A stretch of 64,000 bases of DNA from positions 1,488,001-1,552,000 of the forward strand of contig NZ_CP054690.1 in the NCBI RefSeq assembly GCF_013348805.1. The letters run 5' to 3'. The notes under the pieces are model-generated. The model worked only from the letters and a program-made list of their open reading frames with translations. It did no database searches and was not told where the DNA came from. This document shows, piece after piece, positions 55,659 through 64,000 of the stretch. Position 1 is the stretch's first letter; the number at the start of each line of letters is the position of its first letter. Source of the stretch: Rhodococcus sp. W8901 (GTDB taxonomy: Bacteria; Actinomycetota; Actinomycetes; Mycobacteriales; Mycobacteriaceae). Position numbers and translations under genes: made by a program.

Positions 55659-57260
55659 GTGGGTAGCAGGACGAGGTTCGGCAAGAGCCTGACAGCGGTG
55701 TTGATTGTGGGTGCGCTCGCTCTCGCGGGCTGTGCGAGTGCGGAGAGCAGCGGCGAGAGCGGCGACACCCGAACCCCACCCGCGGTGGGCATGGTCGGGG
55801 AGCAGGCCTCGGACACCACGGGGTCGGTGGCGCAGCTGACGTTCAGCGTGCAGGCGCTCGCGGCGGTCCTGGACCCGACGAAGACCGCGGCCCGTGGCGG
55901 AAGCGGCGGCGACGAACTGGCGGCGGTCTACGACGTGCTGCTGCGCTACGACGGAGACAGCAACGAGTATGAGCCGCGGCTGGCGCAGTCGTTGACGGCG
56001 AACGACGCCGGCACGGTGTGGACGCTGAAGTTGCGTCCGGGCGTGACGTTCAGCGATGGCACGCCACTCGACGCGAACGCGGTGGTGGCCAGCATCGACC
56101 GATACAACAACGGCCGCGGCAACGGTGCCGCCGTGTGGCTCGAGGCTGTCGAATCGACGACGGCGGTGGATCCGCAGACTGTCGAGTTCCGCCTCCGCAC
56201 CGCGTGGCCGACCTTCCCGTCGATGCTCGCGCTGGGGCACGGCATGATCGTCGCCCCCGGCGCCGGTGAGGGCGAGGCCTTCAAGCCGATCGGTGCCGGC
56301 CCGTTCGTGCTCGACCGTTACGCCCCCAACGAGGAGCGGGTGCTCACCGCGCGCGCCGATTACTGGAACGGCAAGCCGAGCGCCGAGAAGCTGAAGTTCG
56401 TCGCGCTCAGCGGTTCGCGCGAGAACCTCGAGTCGATGAAGACGAACGGCATCGACATCGGCTTCCTGCGCGGTAACCCGTCGGCCATCTACGACGCGAT
56501 CGACGCCGGTTACCCCGGCTACTTCAGCATCCTCGACAGCGGCGGCGCCGAACTCGTGAACAACCGCGAGGGCCGCCCCGGCGCGGATGTCCGGGTGCGC
56601 AAGGCGATCGCGCTCGCGATCGATCCGGAGCTCGTCGGCCAGCGCGGCGACGACGGTCTGGGTCTGCCGGGCAAGGCGTTGTTCGACGAGCGTTCGCGGT
56701 GGGCCACCGACGTGGATGCCCTGCCGTACGACCCGGATGCTGCACGCAAGCTGCTCGACGAGGCGAAGGCTGACGGCTACGACGGCCGCCTCGATTACGT
56801 CGTGCTGCAGGTGCCGAACGAGCAGGCGATCGGCCTCGCGGTGCAGTCGCTGCTGCAGGCGGTGGGCTTCACCGTGAACATCATCAACGCGAACAACGCG
56901 GGCGACATCGTCAAGCAGGTGTACGTCCAGCACGACTACGACATGGCACACGCGGGAATCGGTCTTTACGAGTCGATTCCGTTCCTGGGCCTGCAGACGA
57001 CGCTGGACGGCAGTTCCACGTCGAACTTCTCCGGCTACTCGAACCCGGCCATGGATGCGCTGCTCGACAAGCTGCAGGCCGCGGACGGCGACGATGAGAT
57101 CCGGGGCGTGCTGGGCGAGATCCAGACGGAGTGGAACGAGACGATGCCGAGCGTGCCGACCAGTTCGGTCATGATCTACGTGTCCTGGCAGAAGGACGTG
57201 CACGGGGTGGTCCCGACCGCCACCGGCATCATGCTGCTCGACAAGGCCTGGCGAGGCTGA
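55659..57260 (+). CDS. Family 5 ABC substrate-binding lipoprotein (peptide/opine/nickel class)
   Basis: Read from GTG 55659 (GGAGGG just upstream; GTG 55644 possible) the lipoprotein has 533 residues. Lipobox LALAGC is near residue 25. The family 5 body shows EPRLAQSLTANDAGTVWTLK, LRPGVTFSDGTPLDANAVVAS in two blocks, GAGPFVLDRYAPNEERVL and the C-terminal KDVHGVVPTATGIM. These proteins bind peptides, nickel-chelates or sugars for import. No permease or ATPase genes adjoin, so it is an orphan binding protein in this window. A hairpin terminator follows. Confidence 0.88.
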   Translation: MGSRTRFGKSLTAVLIVGALALAGCASAESSGESGDTRTPPAVGMVGEQASDTTGSVAQLTFSVQALAAVLDPTKTAARGGSGGDELAAVYDVLLRYDGDSNEYEPRLAQSLTANDAGTVWTLKLRPGVTFSDGTPLDANAVVASIDRYNNGRGNGAAVWLEAVESTTAVDPQTVEFRLRTAWPTFPSMLALGHGMIVAPGAGEGEAFKPIGAGPFVLDRYAPNEERVLTARADYWNGKPSAEKLKFVALSGSRENLESMKTNGIDIGFLRGNPSAIYDAIDAGYPGYFSILDSGGAELVNNREGRPGADVRVRKAIALAIDPELVGQRGDDGLGLPGKALFDERSRWATDVDALPYDPDAARKLLDEAKADGYDGRLDYVVLQVPNEQAIGLAVQSLLQAVGFTVNIINANNAGDIVKQVYVQHDYDMAHAGIGLYESIPFLGLQTTLDGSSTSNFSGYSNPAMDALLDKLQAADGDDEIRGVLGEIQTEWNETMPSVPTSSVMIYVSWQKDVHGVVPTATGIMLLDKAWRG

Positions 57261-57274
57261 CCTCCGACGGCCAA

Positions 57275-57310
57275 GGGGCCCGGCGCGTCTCGATGACGGC
57301 GCCGGGCCCC
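57275..57310. terminator. Bidirectional terminator between the binding protein and copA
   Basis: GGGGCCCGGCGC and its exact complement form a 12-bp stem around a 12-nt loop between convergent genes. Confidence 0.8.
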
Positions 57311-57329
57311 TGTCGTGGGCGGGGTGCGT

Positions 57330-59588
57330 TCAGCTCGACGGACGGAACCGTCGCAGCCGCAGGCTGTTGCTGACCACGAACACGCTCGAGAACGCCATCG
57401 CGGCACCGGCGAGCATCGGGTTCAGCAGGCCTGCCGCGGCCAGCGGGATCGCCGCCGCGTTGTAGGCGAAGGCCCAGAACAGGTTTCCCTTGATGGTGCC
57501 GAGGGTCCTGCGGGACAACTCGATCGCGTCGGCGGCCGATCGCAGGTCGCCGCGCACGAGGGTGATGTCGCTGGCCTCGATCGCGACGTCGGTGCCGGTG
57601 CCCATTGCCAGACCCAGGTCGGCCTGGGCGAGTGCTGCGGCGTCGTTGACGCCGTCGCCGACCATCGCGACCACCTTGCCGCGCGCCTGCAGGTCCTTGA
57701 TGGCGTCCACCTTGTCGCCGGGCAGTACCTCGGCGATGACGGTGTCGATGCCGACCTGTGCGGCGACCGTGCGGGCCACCGTCTCGTTGTCGCCGGTGAG
57801 CAGGACCGGGGTCAGCCCCAACTCCTTGAACCGCCGGATCGCGTCGGCGCTGGTGTCCTTGACCGCGTCGGCGACCACGAACACGGCGCGAGCCTGTCCG
57901 TCCCAGCCGGCCGCGATCGCGGTCTTTCCCAGTTTCTCCGCACTCTGCTTCGCTTCTGCGAGATCCTCCGACAGGTGCAGCGACCAGTCGGCGAGCAGGC
58001 TCTCGCGTCCGGCGACCACGGCGTGACCGTCGACGACGCCCTGCACGCCCTTGCCTTCGACGTTGACGAAATCCTCTACGCCGGGCAGGGTTCCGACCGC
58101 ATCGGCGGCACCGGCGGCGACCGCCTGTGCGATCGGGTGCTCGGACGCGTTCTCGAGCGCACCCACCAGACGCAGGGCCTCGTCGCGGTCGACGCCGTCG
58201 GCGGTCACCACGTCGACGAGGGTCATCTTGCCGGTGGTGACGGTGCCGGTCTTGTCGAGCACGATCGTGTCGACACCGCGGGTGGTCTCGAGGACCTCGG
58301 GTCCCTTGATCAGCACGCCCAGTTGGGCTCCGCGGCCGGTGCCGACCAGCAGTGCCGTCGGCGTCGCCAGGCCCAGGGCGCACGGGCACGCGATGATGAG
58401 CACCGCGACGGCCGCGGTGAACGCCACCTGCAGCGGGTTGCCGGTACCGATCCAGTAGCCCAGGGCGGCAACGGAAATCGCGATCGCGATCGGGACGAAC
58501 ACGCCGGCGATGCGGTCGGCGAGCCGCTGGACGTCGGCCTTGCCGTTCTGCGCGTCCTCGACGAGGGCGGCCATCTGCGCGAGCTGGGTGTCACTGCCGA
58601 CGCGGCGGGCGCGCACCACGAGGCGTCCGCCGGCGTTGACGGTGGCGCCGACGACGTCGTCGCCCGCCCCCACCTCCACGGGTACCGATTCGCCGGTGAG
58701 CATGCTCATGTCGACCGCGGAGCTGCCCTCCACGACGACGCCGTCGGTCGCGACCTTCTCTCCCGGGCGGACGACGAACAGGTCGTCGACACGCAATTGT
58801 TCAGCGGGGATGCGGGATTCGACACCGTCGCGCAGTACCGAGACCTCCTTCGCGCCCAGCTCGAGCAGGGCACGCAGCGCGGCTCCGGCGGTTCGCTTGG
58901 ACTTGGCTTCGAAGTACCGTCCGGCGAGGACGAACGTGATGACACCGGCCGCGACCTCGAGATAGATGTTCGCGGCGCCGTCCATCCGGCCTATGGTCAG
59001 CTCGAAGGCGTGCGTCATGCCGGGGGTGCCGGCGGTGCCGAAGAACAGTGCGTACAGCGACCAGAGGAAGGCCGCCGCGGTGCCGAGCGAGATCAGCGTG
59101 TCCATCGTCGCGGCGCCGTGGCGAAGGTTGGTCCAGGCGGCGCGGTGGAACGGCAGTCCCGCCCACACGATCACCGGCGCGGCCAGGGTCAGCGAGAGCC
59201 ATTGCCAGTTGGTGAACTGCAGGGCCGGGATCATCGCCATCGCGATCACGGGGACCGACAGCACGGCCGAGACGATCAGTCGGGTGCGCAGCGAATCCAG
59301 TTCGCGGTCCCGCGGATCCTCCGCCGGCCCGGATCCGTCGGAGGTCGGGGGAGTCGGTAGCGTCGCGGTGTAGCCCGCCTTCTCGACCGCGCCGACCAGA
59401 TCGTCGGTGCTGACCGAGCCGTCGAAGGTCACCTTGGCCTTCTCGGTGGCATAGTTGACGGTCGCGGTCACGCCCTCGATCTTGTTGAGGCGCTTTTCGA
59501 TTCGCGCGGCGCACGACGCGCATGTCATGCCGCCGATAGCGAGTTCGACGGTGCCGTCACGGCCGGTTGCGAGATCTGCCGTAGTCAT
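57330..59588 (-). CDS. copA: Copper-translocating P1B-type ATPase CopA
   Basis: The 752-residue pump exports Cu(I). An N-terminal metal-binding domain carries GMTCASC at residues 20-26. Transmembrane segments flank the actuator motif LTGESVPVE, the ion motif CPC at about 400-402 in [11 protein letters not shown], the phosphorylated Asp445 in [19 protein letters not shown], and [10 protein letters not shown] near 643. These define a P1B-1 copper ATPase. Its start overlaps the stop of the upstream membrane-anchored gene by 1 nt, so the copZ-59588-copA genes are one operon behind two copper-type operators. Confidence 0.95.
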   Translation of the reverse strand: MTTADLATGRDGTVELAIGGMTCASCAARIEKRLNKIEGVTATVNYATEKAKVTFDGSVSTDDLVGAVEKAGYTATLPTPPTSDGSGPAEDPRDRELDSLRTRLIVSAVLSVPVIAMAMIPALQFTNWQWLSLTLAAPVIVWAGLPFHRAAWTNLRHGAATMDTLISLGTAAAFLWSLYALFFGTAGTPGMTHAFELTIGRMDGAANIYLEVAAGVITFVLAGRYFEAKSKRTAGAALRALLELGAKEVSVLRDGVESRIPAEQLRVDDLFVVRPGEKVATDGVVVEGSSAVDMSMLTGESVPVEVGAGDDVVGATVNAGGRLVVRARRVGSDTQLAQMAALVEDAQNGKADVQRLADRIAGVFVPIAIAISVAALGYWIGTGNPLQVAFTAAVAVLIIACPCALGLATPTALLVGTGRGAQLGVLIKGPEVLETTRGVDTIVLDKTGTVTTGKMTLVDVVTADGVDRDEALRLVGALENASEHPIAQAVAAGAADAVGTLPGVEDFVNVEGKGVQGVVDGHAVVAGRESLLADWSLHLSEDLAEAKQSAEKLGKTAIAAGWDGQARAVFVVADAVKDTSADAIRRFKELGLTPVLLTGDNETVARTVAAQVGIDTVIAEVLPGDKVDAIKDLQARGKVVAMVGDGVNDAAALAQADLGLAMGTGTDVAIEASDITLVRGDLRSAADAIELSRRTLGTIKGNLFWAFAYNAAAIPLAAAGLLNPMLAGAAMAFSSVFVVSNSLRLRRFRPSS

Positions 59589-60499
59589 CAGTGCCCTCCT
59601 TCGTGGCCGTCGGTTGTGGGTGCGGGCTCGCTGGCGCCTACCGGCACGGTGAAGTCGGCGGTGTGGACGGTGCCCTCGTGCTGGAAGTCGAGGAACAGTC
59701 GGTAGGTGCCGCTGCTCGGGGCTTGCGCGTGGAATGTCACGTCCGGCCCGGGCGCGGTGACGCCGTCGCCGGGTTCGCCCTCGGGATGCACGTGCAGATA
59801 GGCGAGGTCGCCGGTGCGCAGCGCGACCAGGTGGCCGTAGGCGCCGAGGTACGGATCGAGGTCGGTGACGGGGACGCCGTCTTGCGTGACGGTCAGCGTC
59901 AGCGGGCCGCCCGCGGTGGTGAGGTCGCCGTCCAGGGTTACCGTGTAGCCGTCGACGGTCGCGGCGCGCGACGCGGTCGGCAGCGGCGCCGGCTGCAGTT
60001 CGCCGGCGACGTCGACGTCCCGCCCCAGTGTCAACTGTGCGGGGGCGCCGCTGGCCTGGAAGTCGGCGAACACCCGGTAGGTGCCGCCGGTGGGCCACGT
60101 CCAGTCGATCGACCACGTGCCGTCGGCGCCGAGCGTGGGATGGACGTGCCGGAACTCGCTGGTGTCCGAGCGGACGACGATCAGGTGGAGCTGCTTCTCG
60201 TGCAGGTCGTCGTACTCGGTGACCGGGGCGCCGTCGGCGTCCTCGATACGGAAGCTGAGCGTGCCGGCTTCACCGGCGCGGGTGGGAGAGGCGATCTCGC
60301 CGAGGGTGTAGCCGTCCTGCGAGACCTGCAACCCCGCGGGGAGGCTCGGCGCCGATTCGGTGTCGGCGGCCGCGTGGCCGCCGGTGTGTGTGCTCGTCAT
60401 GTCGATCGGGCTTCCCGTGACGGTCCCCACGCCGAGGGCCGCAGCGAAGACGACCGCGAGACCCCCGGCGTAGGTGATGAGCGTGGTGGACGTGCGCAT
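59588..60499 (-). CDS. Exported protein with duplicated HVHP domain, in copper operon
   Basis: The 303-residue protein starts at ATG 60499 with a signal anchor ([17 protein letters not shown]). A His-containing segment (HTGGHAAAD) precedes two similar β-rich domains. Each has a HL.VVR/HLVALR strand, an HVHP motif ([12 protein letters not shown] and [13 protein letters not shown]), and a GTYRVF.DFQ / [10 protein letters not shown] end. The tail is TTDGHEGGH. The paired histidine motifs and position between copZ and copA suggest extracytoplasmic copper binding or handoff. I do not recognise a named family. The reading extends upstream to 61093 only through the operator and cold-shock leader, which is a shadow. 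Confidence 0.78.
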   Translation of the reverse strand: MRTSTTLITYAGGLAVVFAAALGVGTVTGSPIDMTSTHTGGHAAADTESAPSLPAGLQVSQDGYTLGEIASPTRAGEAGTLSFRIEDADGAPVTEYDDLHEKQLHLIVVRSDTSEFRHVHPTLGADGTWSIDWTWPTGGTYRVFADFQASGAPAQLTLGRDVDVAGELQPAPLPTASRAATVDGYTVTLDGDLTTAGGPLTLTVTQDGVPVTDLDPYLGAYGHLVALRTGDLAYLHVHPEGEPGDGVTAPGPDVTFHAQAPSSGTYRLFLDFQHEGTVHTADFTVPVGASEPAPTTDGHEGGH

Positions 60500-60507
60500 C
60501 GGATTCC

Positions 60508-60717
60508 TCAGATCGGCTGGGCTGCGTATCCCGCTTCCTCGACCGCGGCGGTGACCACGGCGTCGGCGAGCGGGGCGGCGGACGTGACGGTGAGGCGGCC
60601 CGAGGGCAGATCGACGGCGACGTCGGAGACGCCGTCGATCGCGCCGACCTCCTCCTTGACCGAGGAGACGCAGTGTCCGCAGGTCATGCCCGTGACGGTG
60701 TATTCGGCGGTGCTCAT
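60508..60717 (-). CDS. copZ: CopZ-like copper chaperone
   Basis: The 69-residue heavy-metal-associated domain has the metal motif MTCGHC at residues 11-16 and the βαββαβ pattern (VSSVKEEVGAIDGVSDVAVD in the first helix and strand). It would deliver Cu(I) to CopA. First gene of the leftward copper operon, 8 nt before the HVHP-protein gene, just behind two TACCC-N5-GGGTA boxes. Confidence 0.92.
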   Translation of the reverse strand: MSTAEYTVTGMTCGHCVSSVKEEVGAIDGVSDVAVDLPSGRLTVTSAAPLADAVVTAAVEEAGYAAQPI

Positions 60718-60741
60718 GGTGGTCTCCCTCTGTGGTACCAC

Positions 60742-60756
60742 TACCCCCTGTGGGTA
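60742..60756 (-). promoter_or_regulatory. Copper-type operator A (TACCC-N5-GGGTA)
   Basis: TACCC-CCTGT-GGGTA lies 25 nt before the copZ start. An identical half-site layout occurs at 60778, 36 nt away. Such palindromes are bound by CsoR/RicR-type copper repressors in actinobacteria. No csoR gene is in the window. Confidence 0.7.
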
Positions 60757-60777
60757 TTGGTCGAACAGTTCGAAAGG

Positions 60778-60792
60778 TACCCCTAGGGGGTA
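60778..60792 (-). promoter_or_regulatory. Copper-type operator B (TACCC-N5-GGGTA)
   Basis: TACCC-CTAGG-GGGTA, a perfect palindrome core, repeats the operator A pattern. The 36-nt centre-to-centre spacing puts both sites on about the same DNA face, fitting cooperative repressor binding over the copZ promoter. Confidence 0.7.
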
Positions 60793-60829
60793 TGGATGGC
60801 AAGGGGCTGATTCGAGATGTGCGACACGT

Positions 60830-61040
60830 CTGGGCCGAGCCGATGCGTATCGGCGCTGGTTGTGGTTGACTGATGGCGGTCGTAGTTTTTGTGTTTGTGT
60901 TAGTCCACGCTCGCAAATCCTGAAGTTGCGGGCGGACGAGTTCTCTCCTGAGAGCGACGTAGCCGCCGAGTAACACCGGCCCGGGAATCCCTGACCTGGA
61001 GTTTCCCGAGTTTGCACTGTGTAAGAGGAGAGAAAGAAAC
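60830..61040 (+). other. Promoter and long 5' leader of the cold-shock gene
   Basis: The 323-nt gap between copZ and the cold-shock gene holds the copper operators at its left and then about 200 nt without a gene. A T-rich stretch at 60880-60905 (TTTTTGTGTTTGTG) may be the promoter or the start of a structured leader, as cold-shock genes often have. AGAGGAGAGAAAG precedes the start codon. Confidence 0.5.
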
Positions 61041-61244
61041 ATGGCAGAAGGCACCGTGAAGTGGTTCAACGCTGAAAAGGGCTTCGGCTTCATCGCGCCC
61101 GACGACGGCTCCGCCGACGTCTTCGTCCACTACTCGGCCATTCAGACCAACGGCTTCCGCACCCTGGAAGAGAACCAGCGCGTGCGCTTCGAGGTCGGCC
61201 AGGGCAACAAGGGCCCGCAGGCCACCGACGTCACCGCTGTCTGA
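61041..61244 (+). CDS. cspA: Cold-shock protein
   Basis: The 67-residue protein is a single cold-shock domain: [20 protein letters not shown] with RNP1 (KGFGFI), DVFVHYSAI with RNP2 (VFVHY), and the closing [10 protein letters not shown]. It binds single-stranded RNA and DNA and melts structures at low temperature. AGGAG lies upstream at a good distance. A strong terminator follows, so it is monocistronic. The long leader suggests post-transcriptional control. Confidence 0.96.
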   Translation: MAEGTVKWFNAEKGFGFIAPDDGSADVFVHYSAIQTNGFRTLEENQRVRFEVGQGNKGPQATDVTAV

Positions 61245-61285
61245 GCTGACTCGGATCTGCCCGGCTGAGCCGGGTTGACGACGAG

Positions 61286-61321
61286 AACGGGGCCCCACAC
61301 CTTCGGGAGTGGGGCCCCGTT
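61286..61321 (+). terminator. Terminator of the cold-shock gene
   Basis: AACGGGGCCCCAC and its complement form a 13-bp stem enclosing ACCTTCGGGA, with TCCGTGTG following. It begins 42 nt past the stop. Confidence 0.85.
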
Positions 61322-61406
61322 CCGTGTGTCCGGGCCCGAATCGTCGCCTCGGCACCGAATCGGAAGTAAGGTTCGGCAACCGCGCCCGCGCGACGGAAGG
61401 ACCGAG

Positions 61407-61898
61407 GTGACGCCCTACGAGTTTCGTGCGCTCAGCGATCGAGCCGAGATCGGTGATGTGCTCCACCGCTACTATCGCGGCGTCGACCGGCGCGATTGGG
61501 CCCTGGTGCGCTCGTGCTTCTTCGACGACGCCCACAACGACTACGCCCCCTTCTACCAGGGCGGGGTCGACGAATTCATGGACTTTCTCCGTGACCCTGC
61601 CGGCTTCGGCCTGTTCGACCGGACGTTCCACTTCGTCGGGAACATGCTGATCGAACTCGCCGGTGATTCGGACCTGGACACTGCAGACGCCGAGACGTAC
61701 GTCATGGCGCAGCACACCAGCGCGGCCGACGCCGGCAACACCACCCGCAACTTCCTGACCGTGTGGCTGCGGTATCTCGACCGCTTCGAGCGCCGGGAGG
61801 GCCGGTGGGCCATCGCGGACCGGCGGATCGAGGTCGAGTGGATCCGCAACGATGTCGGTGGCATGTGGATGGACGTGCCCGGTCAGGCGCCGCGGTAG
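61407..61898 (+). CDS. NTF2/SnoaL-like protein
   Basis: From GTG 61407 (GAAGGA 5 nt before) the 163-residue protein has the cone-shaped NTF2 fold of SnoaL-like proteins: IGDVLHRYYRGVDRRDWALV, CFFDDAHNDYAPFYQGGVDE, FHFVGNMLIEL and TVWLRYLDRFERREGRWAI. The Tyr/Arg-Asp pattern of the first helices is typical of polyketide cyclase or dehydratase relatives, but no pathway adjoins. Its last 16 nt overlap the convergent WYL regulator gene. Confidence 0.85.
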   Translation: MTPYEFRALSDRAEIGDVLHRYYRGVDRRDWALVRSCFFDDAHNDYAPFYQGGVDEFMDFLRDPAGFGLFDRTFHFVGNMLIELAGDSDLDTADAETYVMAQHTSAADAGNTTRNFLTVWLRYLDRFERREGRWAIADRRIEVEWIRNDVGGMWMDVPGQAPR

Positions 61899-62851
61899 CG
61901 CTCGGCGACCAGGGCGTGCCGTTCGGCTCGGCGCCGGCACTCGTCGCGCAGCTCGGGCGGATCGAGCACGGTGAAGTCGACGTCGAACGCGCTGAGCCAT
62001 CGCGCGATCGAGGCCAGCGAGTCGCCGCCCAGCGCGACGACGCAGCGGTTGTCCGGCGCGTGCTCGAGCGTGCCCCACGCGGCGTCCACCATCGGGGCGA
62101 TCTCGTCGATCGGCGCATCGAGCAGTACCCGCGCCCGGACCTGCGTTACGGCCCGGCTGACGCCGCGCGCGACGAACTCCGCGGCGCCACCCGGCGGCAG
62201 TTCGCGGGGCGTGAATCGCGGGCCGGTCGGAATCTTGGGTTCCATACGGTCGACGCGGAACGACCGCCAATCGTCGCGCGTGACATCCCACGCGACCAGG
62301 TACCAGCGCAGCCCGGAGCGGACCAGCCGGTAGGGCTCCACCTCACGGCGGCTCTCGCTGCCGCCGTGGGCGCGGTAGTCGAACCGGAGCCGCTCGTGGT
62401 TGTGGCACACCGACGCGATCGCCGACAGCACCGATGCGTCGACGGCGCTCGGTGCAGGCTCGCGGTGCACCACGTCCACCTGCAGTGACTCGAGGCGGTG
62501 CCGCAGCCTCGACGGCATCACCTGCCGCAACTTGGTCAGTGCCCGCACCGACGATTCGCCGATCCCGACGACCGACCCCGTCGCGCCGGACTGCAGGCCG
62601 AGGGCAACTGCGAGGACCTCGTCGTCGTCGAGTAGCAGTGGCGGCATCTCGGCGCCCGCGCCGAGGCGGTAGCCGCCCCCGACGCCGACCGTCGCGTCCA
62701 CCGGGTAGCCGAGGCCGCGCAGCTTGTCGACGTCGCGCCGCACGGTGCGCGGCGTGATGTCGAGCCGTTCGGCCAGTTCCTCGCCCGACCAGTCCCGGCG
62801 GGTCTGGAGCAGGGACAGCAATCGCAGCAATCGTGCCGATGTTTCCCGCAT
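61883..62851 (-). CDS. WYL-domain transcriptional regulator (YafY/PafB type)
   Basis: The 322-residue protein starts at Met 62851 (ATG 62863 possible). An N-terminal winged helix (SARLLRLLSLLQTRRDWSGE, then ITPRTVRRDVDKLRGLGYPV) is followed by the WYL domain, whose motif appears as GLRWYLVAWDVTRDDWRSF near residue 180, and a C-terminal WCX domain. WYL proteins bind nucleic acids or small ligands and often regulate the genes beside them. It is divergent from the DrrAB-like exporter by 101 bp, a likely target. Confidence 0.9.
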   Translation of the reverse strand: MRETSARLLRLLSLLQTRRDWSGEELAERLDITPRTVRRDVDKLRGLGYPVDATVGVGGGYRLGAGAEMPPLLLDDDEVLAVALGLQSGATGSVVGIGESSVRALTKLRQVMPSRLRHRLESLQVDVVHREPAPSAVDASVLSAIASVCHNHERLRFDYRAHGGSESRREVEPYRLVRSGLRWYLVAWDVTRDDWRSFRVDRMEPKIPTGPRFTPRELPPGGAAEFVARGVSRAVTQVRARVLLDAPIDEIAPMVDAAWGTLEHAPDNRCVVALGGDSLASIARWLSAFDVDFTVLDPPELRDECRRRAERHALVAERYRGA

Positions 62852-62952
62852 GCATCGCAGCATCCCATCGATTGCGGACGTTAGGTGTCCGCAATTGCTC
62901 CTAGTTTTCGTGGCGAGAGGGAACGAACCACGAAAACGGGGAGGTACGGACC

Positions 62953-63921
62953 GTGCACGCGATGATCCGCACGGAGGCGTTGACCAAACGCTTCAAGCAG
63001 GGCAAGAACACGGTGGACGCGGTGGTGGACGTCGATCTCGAGGTCGCCGACGGCGAGTTGGTGGCGCTGCTGGGCCCGAACGGGGCCGGCAAGTCGACGA
63101 CACTGCGGATGCTGACGACACTGCTGGCGCCCACGTCGGGCCGCGCGAGCGTCGCCGGATTCGACGTCAGCGCCGACCGCGACGAGGTCCGCCGCCGGAT
63201 CGGCTACGTCGGGCAGGGCAGCGGGGCCGGCCACAACCAGCGGGTGCGGGACGAGTTGGTGACCCAGGGCCAGTGCTACGGCATGACGAAGGCGGCGTCC
63301 GGGATCCGGGCCGACGAACTGCTCGACGCCCTGGACCTCGCGGACCTCGCCGTCCGCAAGGTGAGCACGCTGTCGGGCGGTCAGCGCAGGCGCCTCGACA
63401 TCGCCCTCGGGCTGGTCCACCGGCCGCCGCTGCTGTTCCTGGACGAGCCCACCACCGGTATGGACCCGCAGAGCCGGGCCAACCTGTGGGAGCACATCCT
63501 GCGGCTCCGGGCACAGATGGGCACGACGATCGTGCTCACGACGCACTACCTGGAAGAAGCCGACGCGATGGCCGAGCGGGTGATCGTCATCGACCGCGGC
63601 ACGGTGATCGCCGACGATACAGCGACCGCCCTGAAATCCGATCTCGCCGGTGACCTGCTGACGATCGGGCTGGACGAGCCGGCGGCGGCGAGCCGGGTCG
63701 CGGGTCTCGCGGAAACGCTCGTGACGGTCCGCGACGTCGAGGTGACCGGTGCCACCGTGCTGGTGCGGACACGGCAGGGCGACGTGACCCTGCCCGAGCT
63801 GCTGCGGGTCGCCGAGGAGCGCGGCCTGCGCGTCGCGACCGCGGAGATCACCCGCCCCACCCTCGACGACGTGTTCCTCGGCCTCACCGGCCGCAGCCTG
63901 CGCGAGACCGCTGCGGCGTGA
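62953..63921 (+). CDS. DrrA-type ABC exporter ATPase
   Basis: The 322-residue ATPase starts at GTG 62953, 8 nt after GGGGAGG. Walker A is LLGPNGAGKSTT near residue 39, signature TLSGGQRRRLDIALGL, Walker B LLFLDEPTTGMDPQ, switch TTHYLEEAD. The C-terminal extension (DVEVTGATVLVRTRQGDVTL, ITRPTLDDVFLGLTGRS) is the DUF4162-like tail of daunorubicin-resistance exporters. The permease begins 53 nt downstream at the edge of the window. It would export a drug or lipid. Confidence 0.93.
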   Translation: MHAMIRTEALTKRFKQGKNTVDAVVDVDLEVADGELVALLGPNGAGKSTTLRMLTTLLAPTSGRASVAGFDVSADRDEVRRRIGYVGQGSGAGHNQRVRDELVTQGQCYGMTKAASGIRADELLDALDLADLAVRKVSTLSGGQRRRLDIALGLVHRPPLLFLDEPTTGMDPQSRANLWEHILRLRAQMGTTIVLTTHYLEEADAMAERVIVIDRGTVIADDTATALKSDLAGDLLTIGLDEPAAASRVAGLAETLVTVRDVEVTGATVLVRTRQGDVTLPELLRVAEERGLRVATAEITRPTLDDVFLGLTGRSLRETAAA

Positions 63922-63974
63922 CCGCCGATCCTTCGACTCGATCCGACATCCAGACCCGACCAAGGAGACCACTC

Positions 63975-64000
63975 ATGCCCGGCATCGTCCGCGACAGCGG
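63975..64000 (+). CDS. Start of the DrrB-type permease gene (3' partial)
   Basis: Only eight codons (MPGIVRDS) are in the window, from ATG 63975, with AAGGAG 7 nt before. The position directly after a DrrA-type ATPase makes an ABC-2 permease the likely product, which is inference. Confidence 0.6.

Overview
The window is high-GC chromosomal DNA of a mycolic-acid actinobacterium, most likely Rhodococcus or a close relative. The evidence is MspA-type porin genes, tandem resuscitation-promoting factors, a protein mannosyltransferase, and two long stretches whose gene order I recognise from Mycobacterium tuberculosis: mprA-mprB-pepD-moaB2-mscL followed by fmdB/ruc, a folate cyclo-ligase, galU, moeA/glp, rimJ and sepX/glpR (Rv0981-Rv0996), then pmt-rsmI-pabB-metG-tatD-rpfB-ksgA (Rv1002c-Rv1010). 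GTG starts, 1-4 nt start/stop overlaps and strong GC hairpin terminators are frequent. No rRNA, CRISPR array or prophage was seen. Gene functions were assigned by reading the proteins; no database was searched.

Layout. 1-3.9 kb: 3' part of a PatA-like acyltransferase, an AEC permease, a secreted protein with TGSLGS repeats, a MerR regulator and an unknown gene. 3.9-6.9 kb: a siderophore/cobalamin-type ABC importer operon. 7.0-9.8 kb: a divergent zinc-starvation island. The cysteine-poor ribosomal proteins S18, S14, L33 and L28 run left, and a COG0523/MRF-like protein with L31 and L32 runs right, with two Zur-like boxes facing each other between them. 9.9-16.5 kb: a TRIC-like channel, then mprAB-pepD-moaB2 with paired MprA-type repeats before mprA and pepD, a truncated MspA gene and mscL. 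16.7-18.2 kb: an IS1380-family element. 18.3-25.2 kb: a SAF-domain protein, fmdB with a CIRCE-like operator, folate cyclo-ligase, galU, glp, rimJ, an intact MspA porin and sepX/glpR.

25.3-31.6 kb: tRNA-Ala(CGC), an EspR-like regulator, a short-chain dehydrogenase whose end shares a CTGTAG tandem repeat with a convergent ABC ATPase, the ABC permease, a NarL-type two-component system and a DUF2505 protein. 31.6-38.1 kb: SoxR, arginine deiminase, ArsC-like, NAD(P)-binding, GntR and DoxX genes, a frameshifted BCCT transporter and a secreted PI-PLC-like protein. 38.2-45.2 kb: pmt, rsmI, a small membrane protein and a 1351-residue HTH/STAND-NTPase/WD40 protein whose end overlaps pabB by 80 nt. 45.1-54.7 kb: pabB, a DUF2786 protein, metG, tatD, pirin, two tandem rpfB genes and ksgA. 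54.9-64 kb: an LppU-like lipoprotein, a family-5 solute-binding lipoprotein, a copper operon (copZ, a duplicated HVHP-motif protein, copA) behind two TACCC-N5-GGGTA boxes, a cold-shock gene with a long leader, an NTF2-like protein, a WYL regulator and the start of a DrrAB-type exporter.

The most notable items are the STAND/two-propeller protein, the fully zinc-independent ribosomal island with its degenerate P-loop MRF-like protein, the hexanucleotide repeat that encodes an Ala-Thr tail, the TGSLGS-repeat secreted protein, the tandem rpfB pair and the duplicated HVHP protein of the copper operon.
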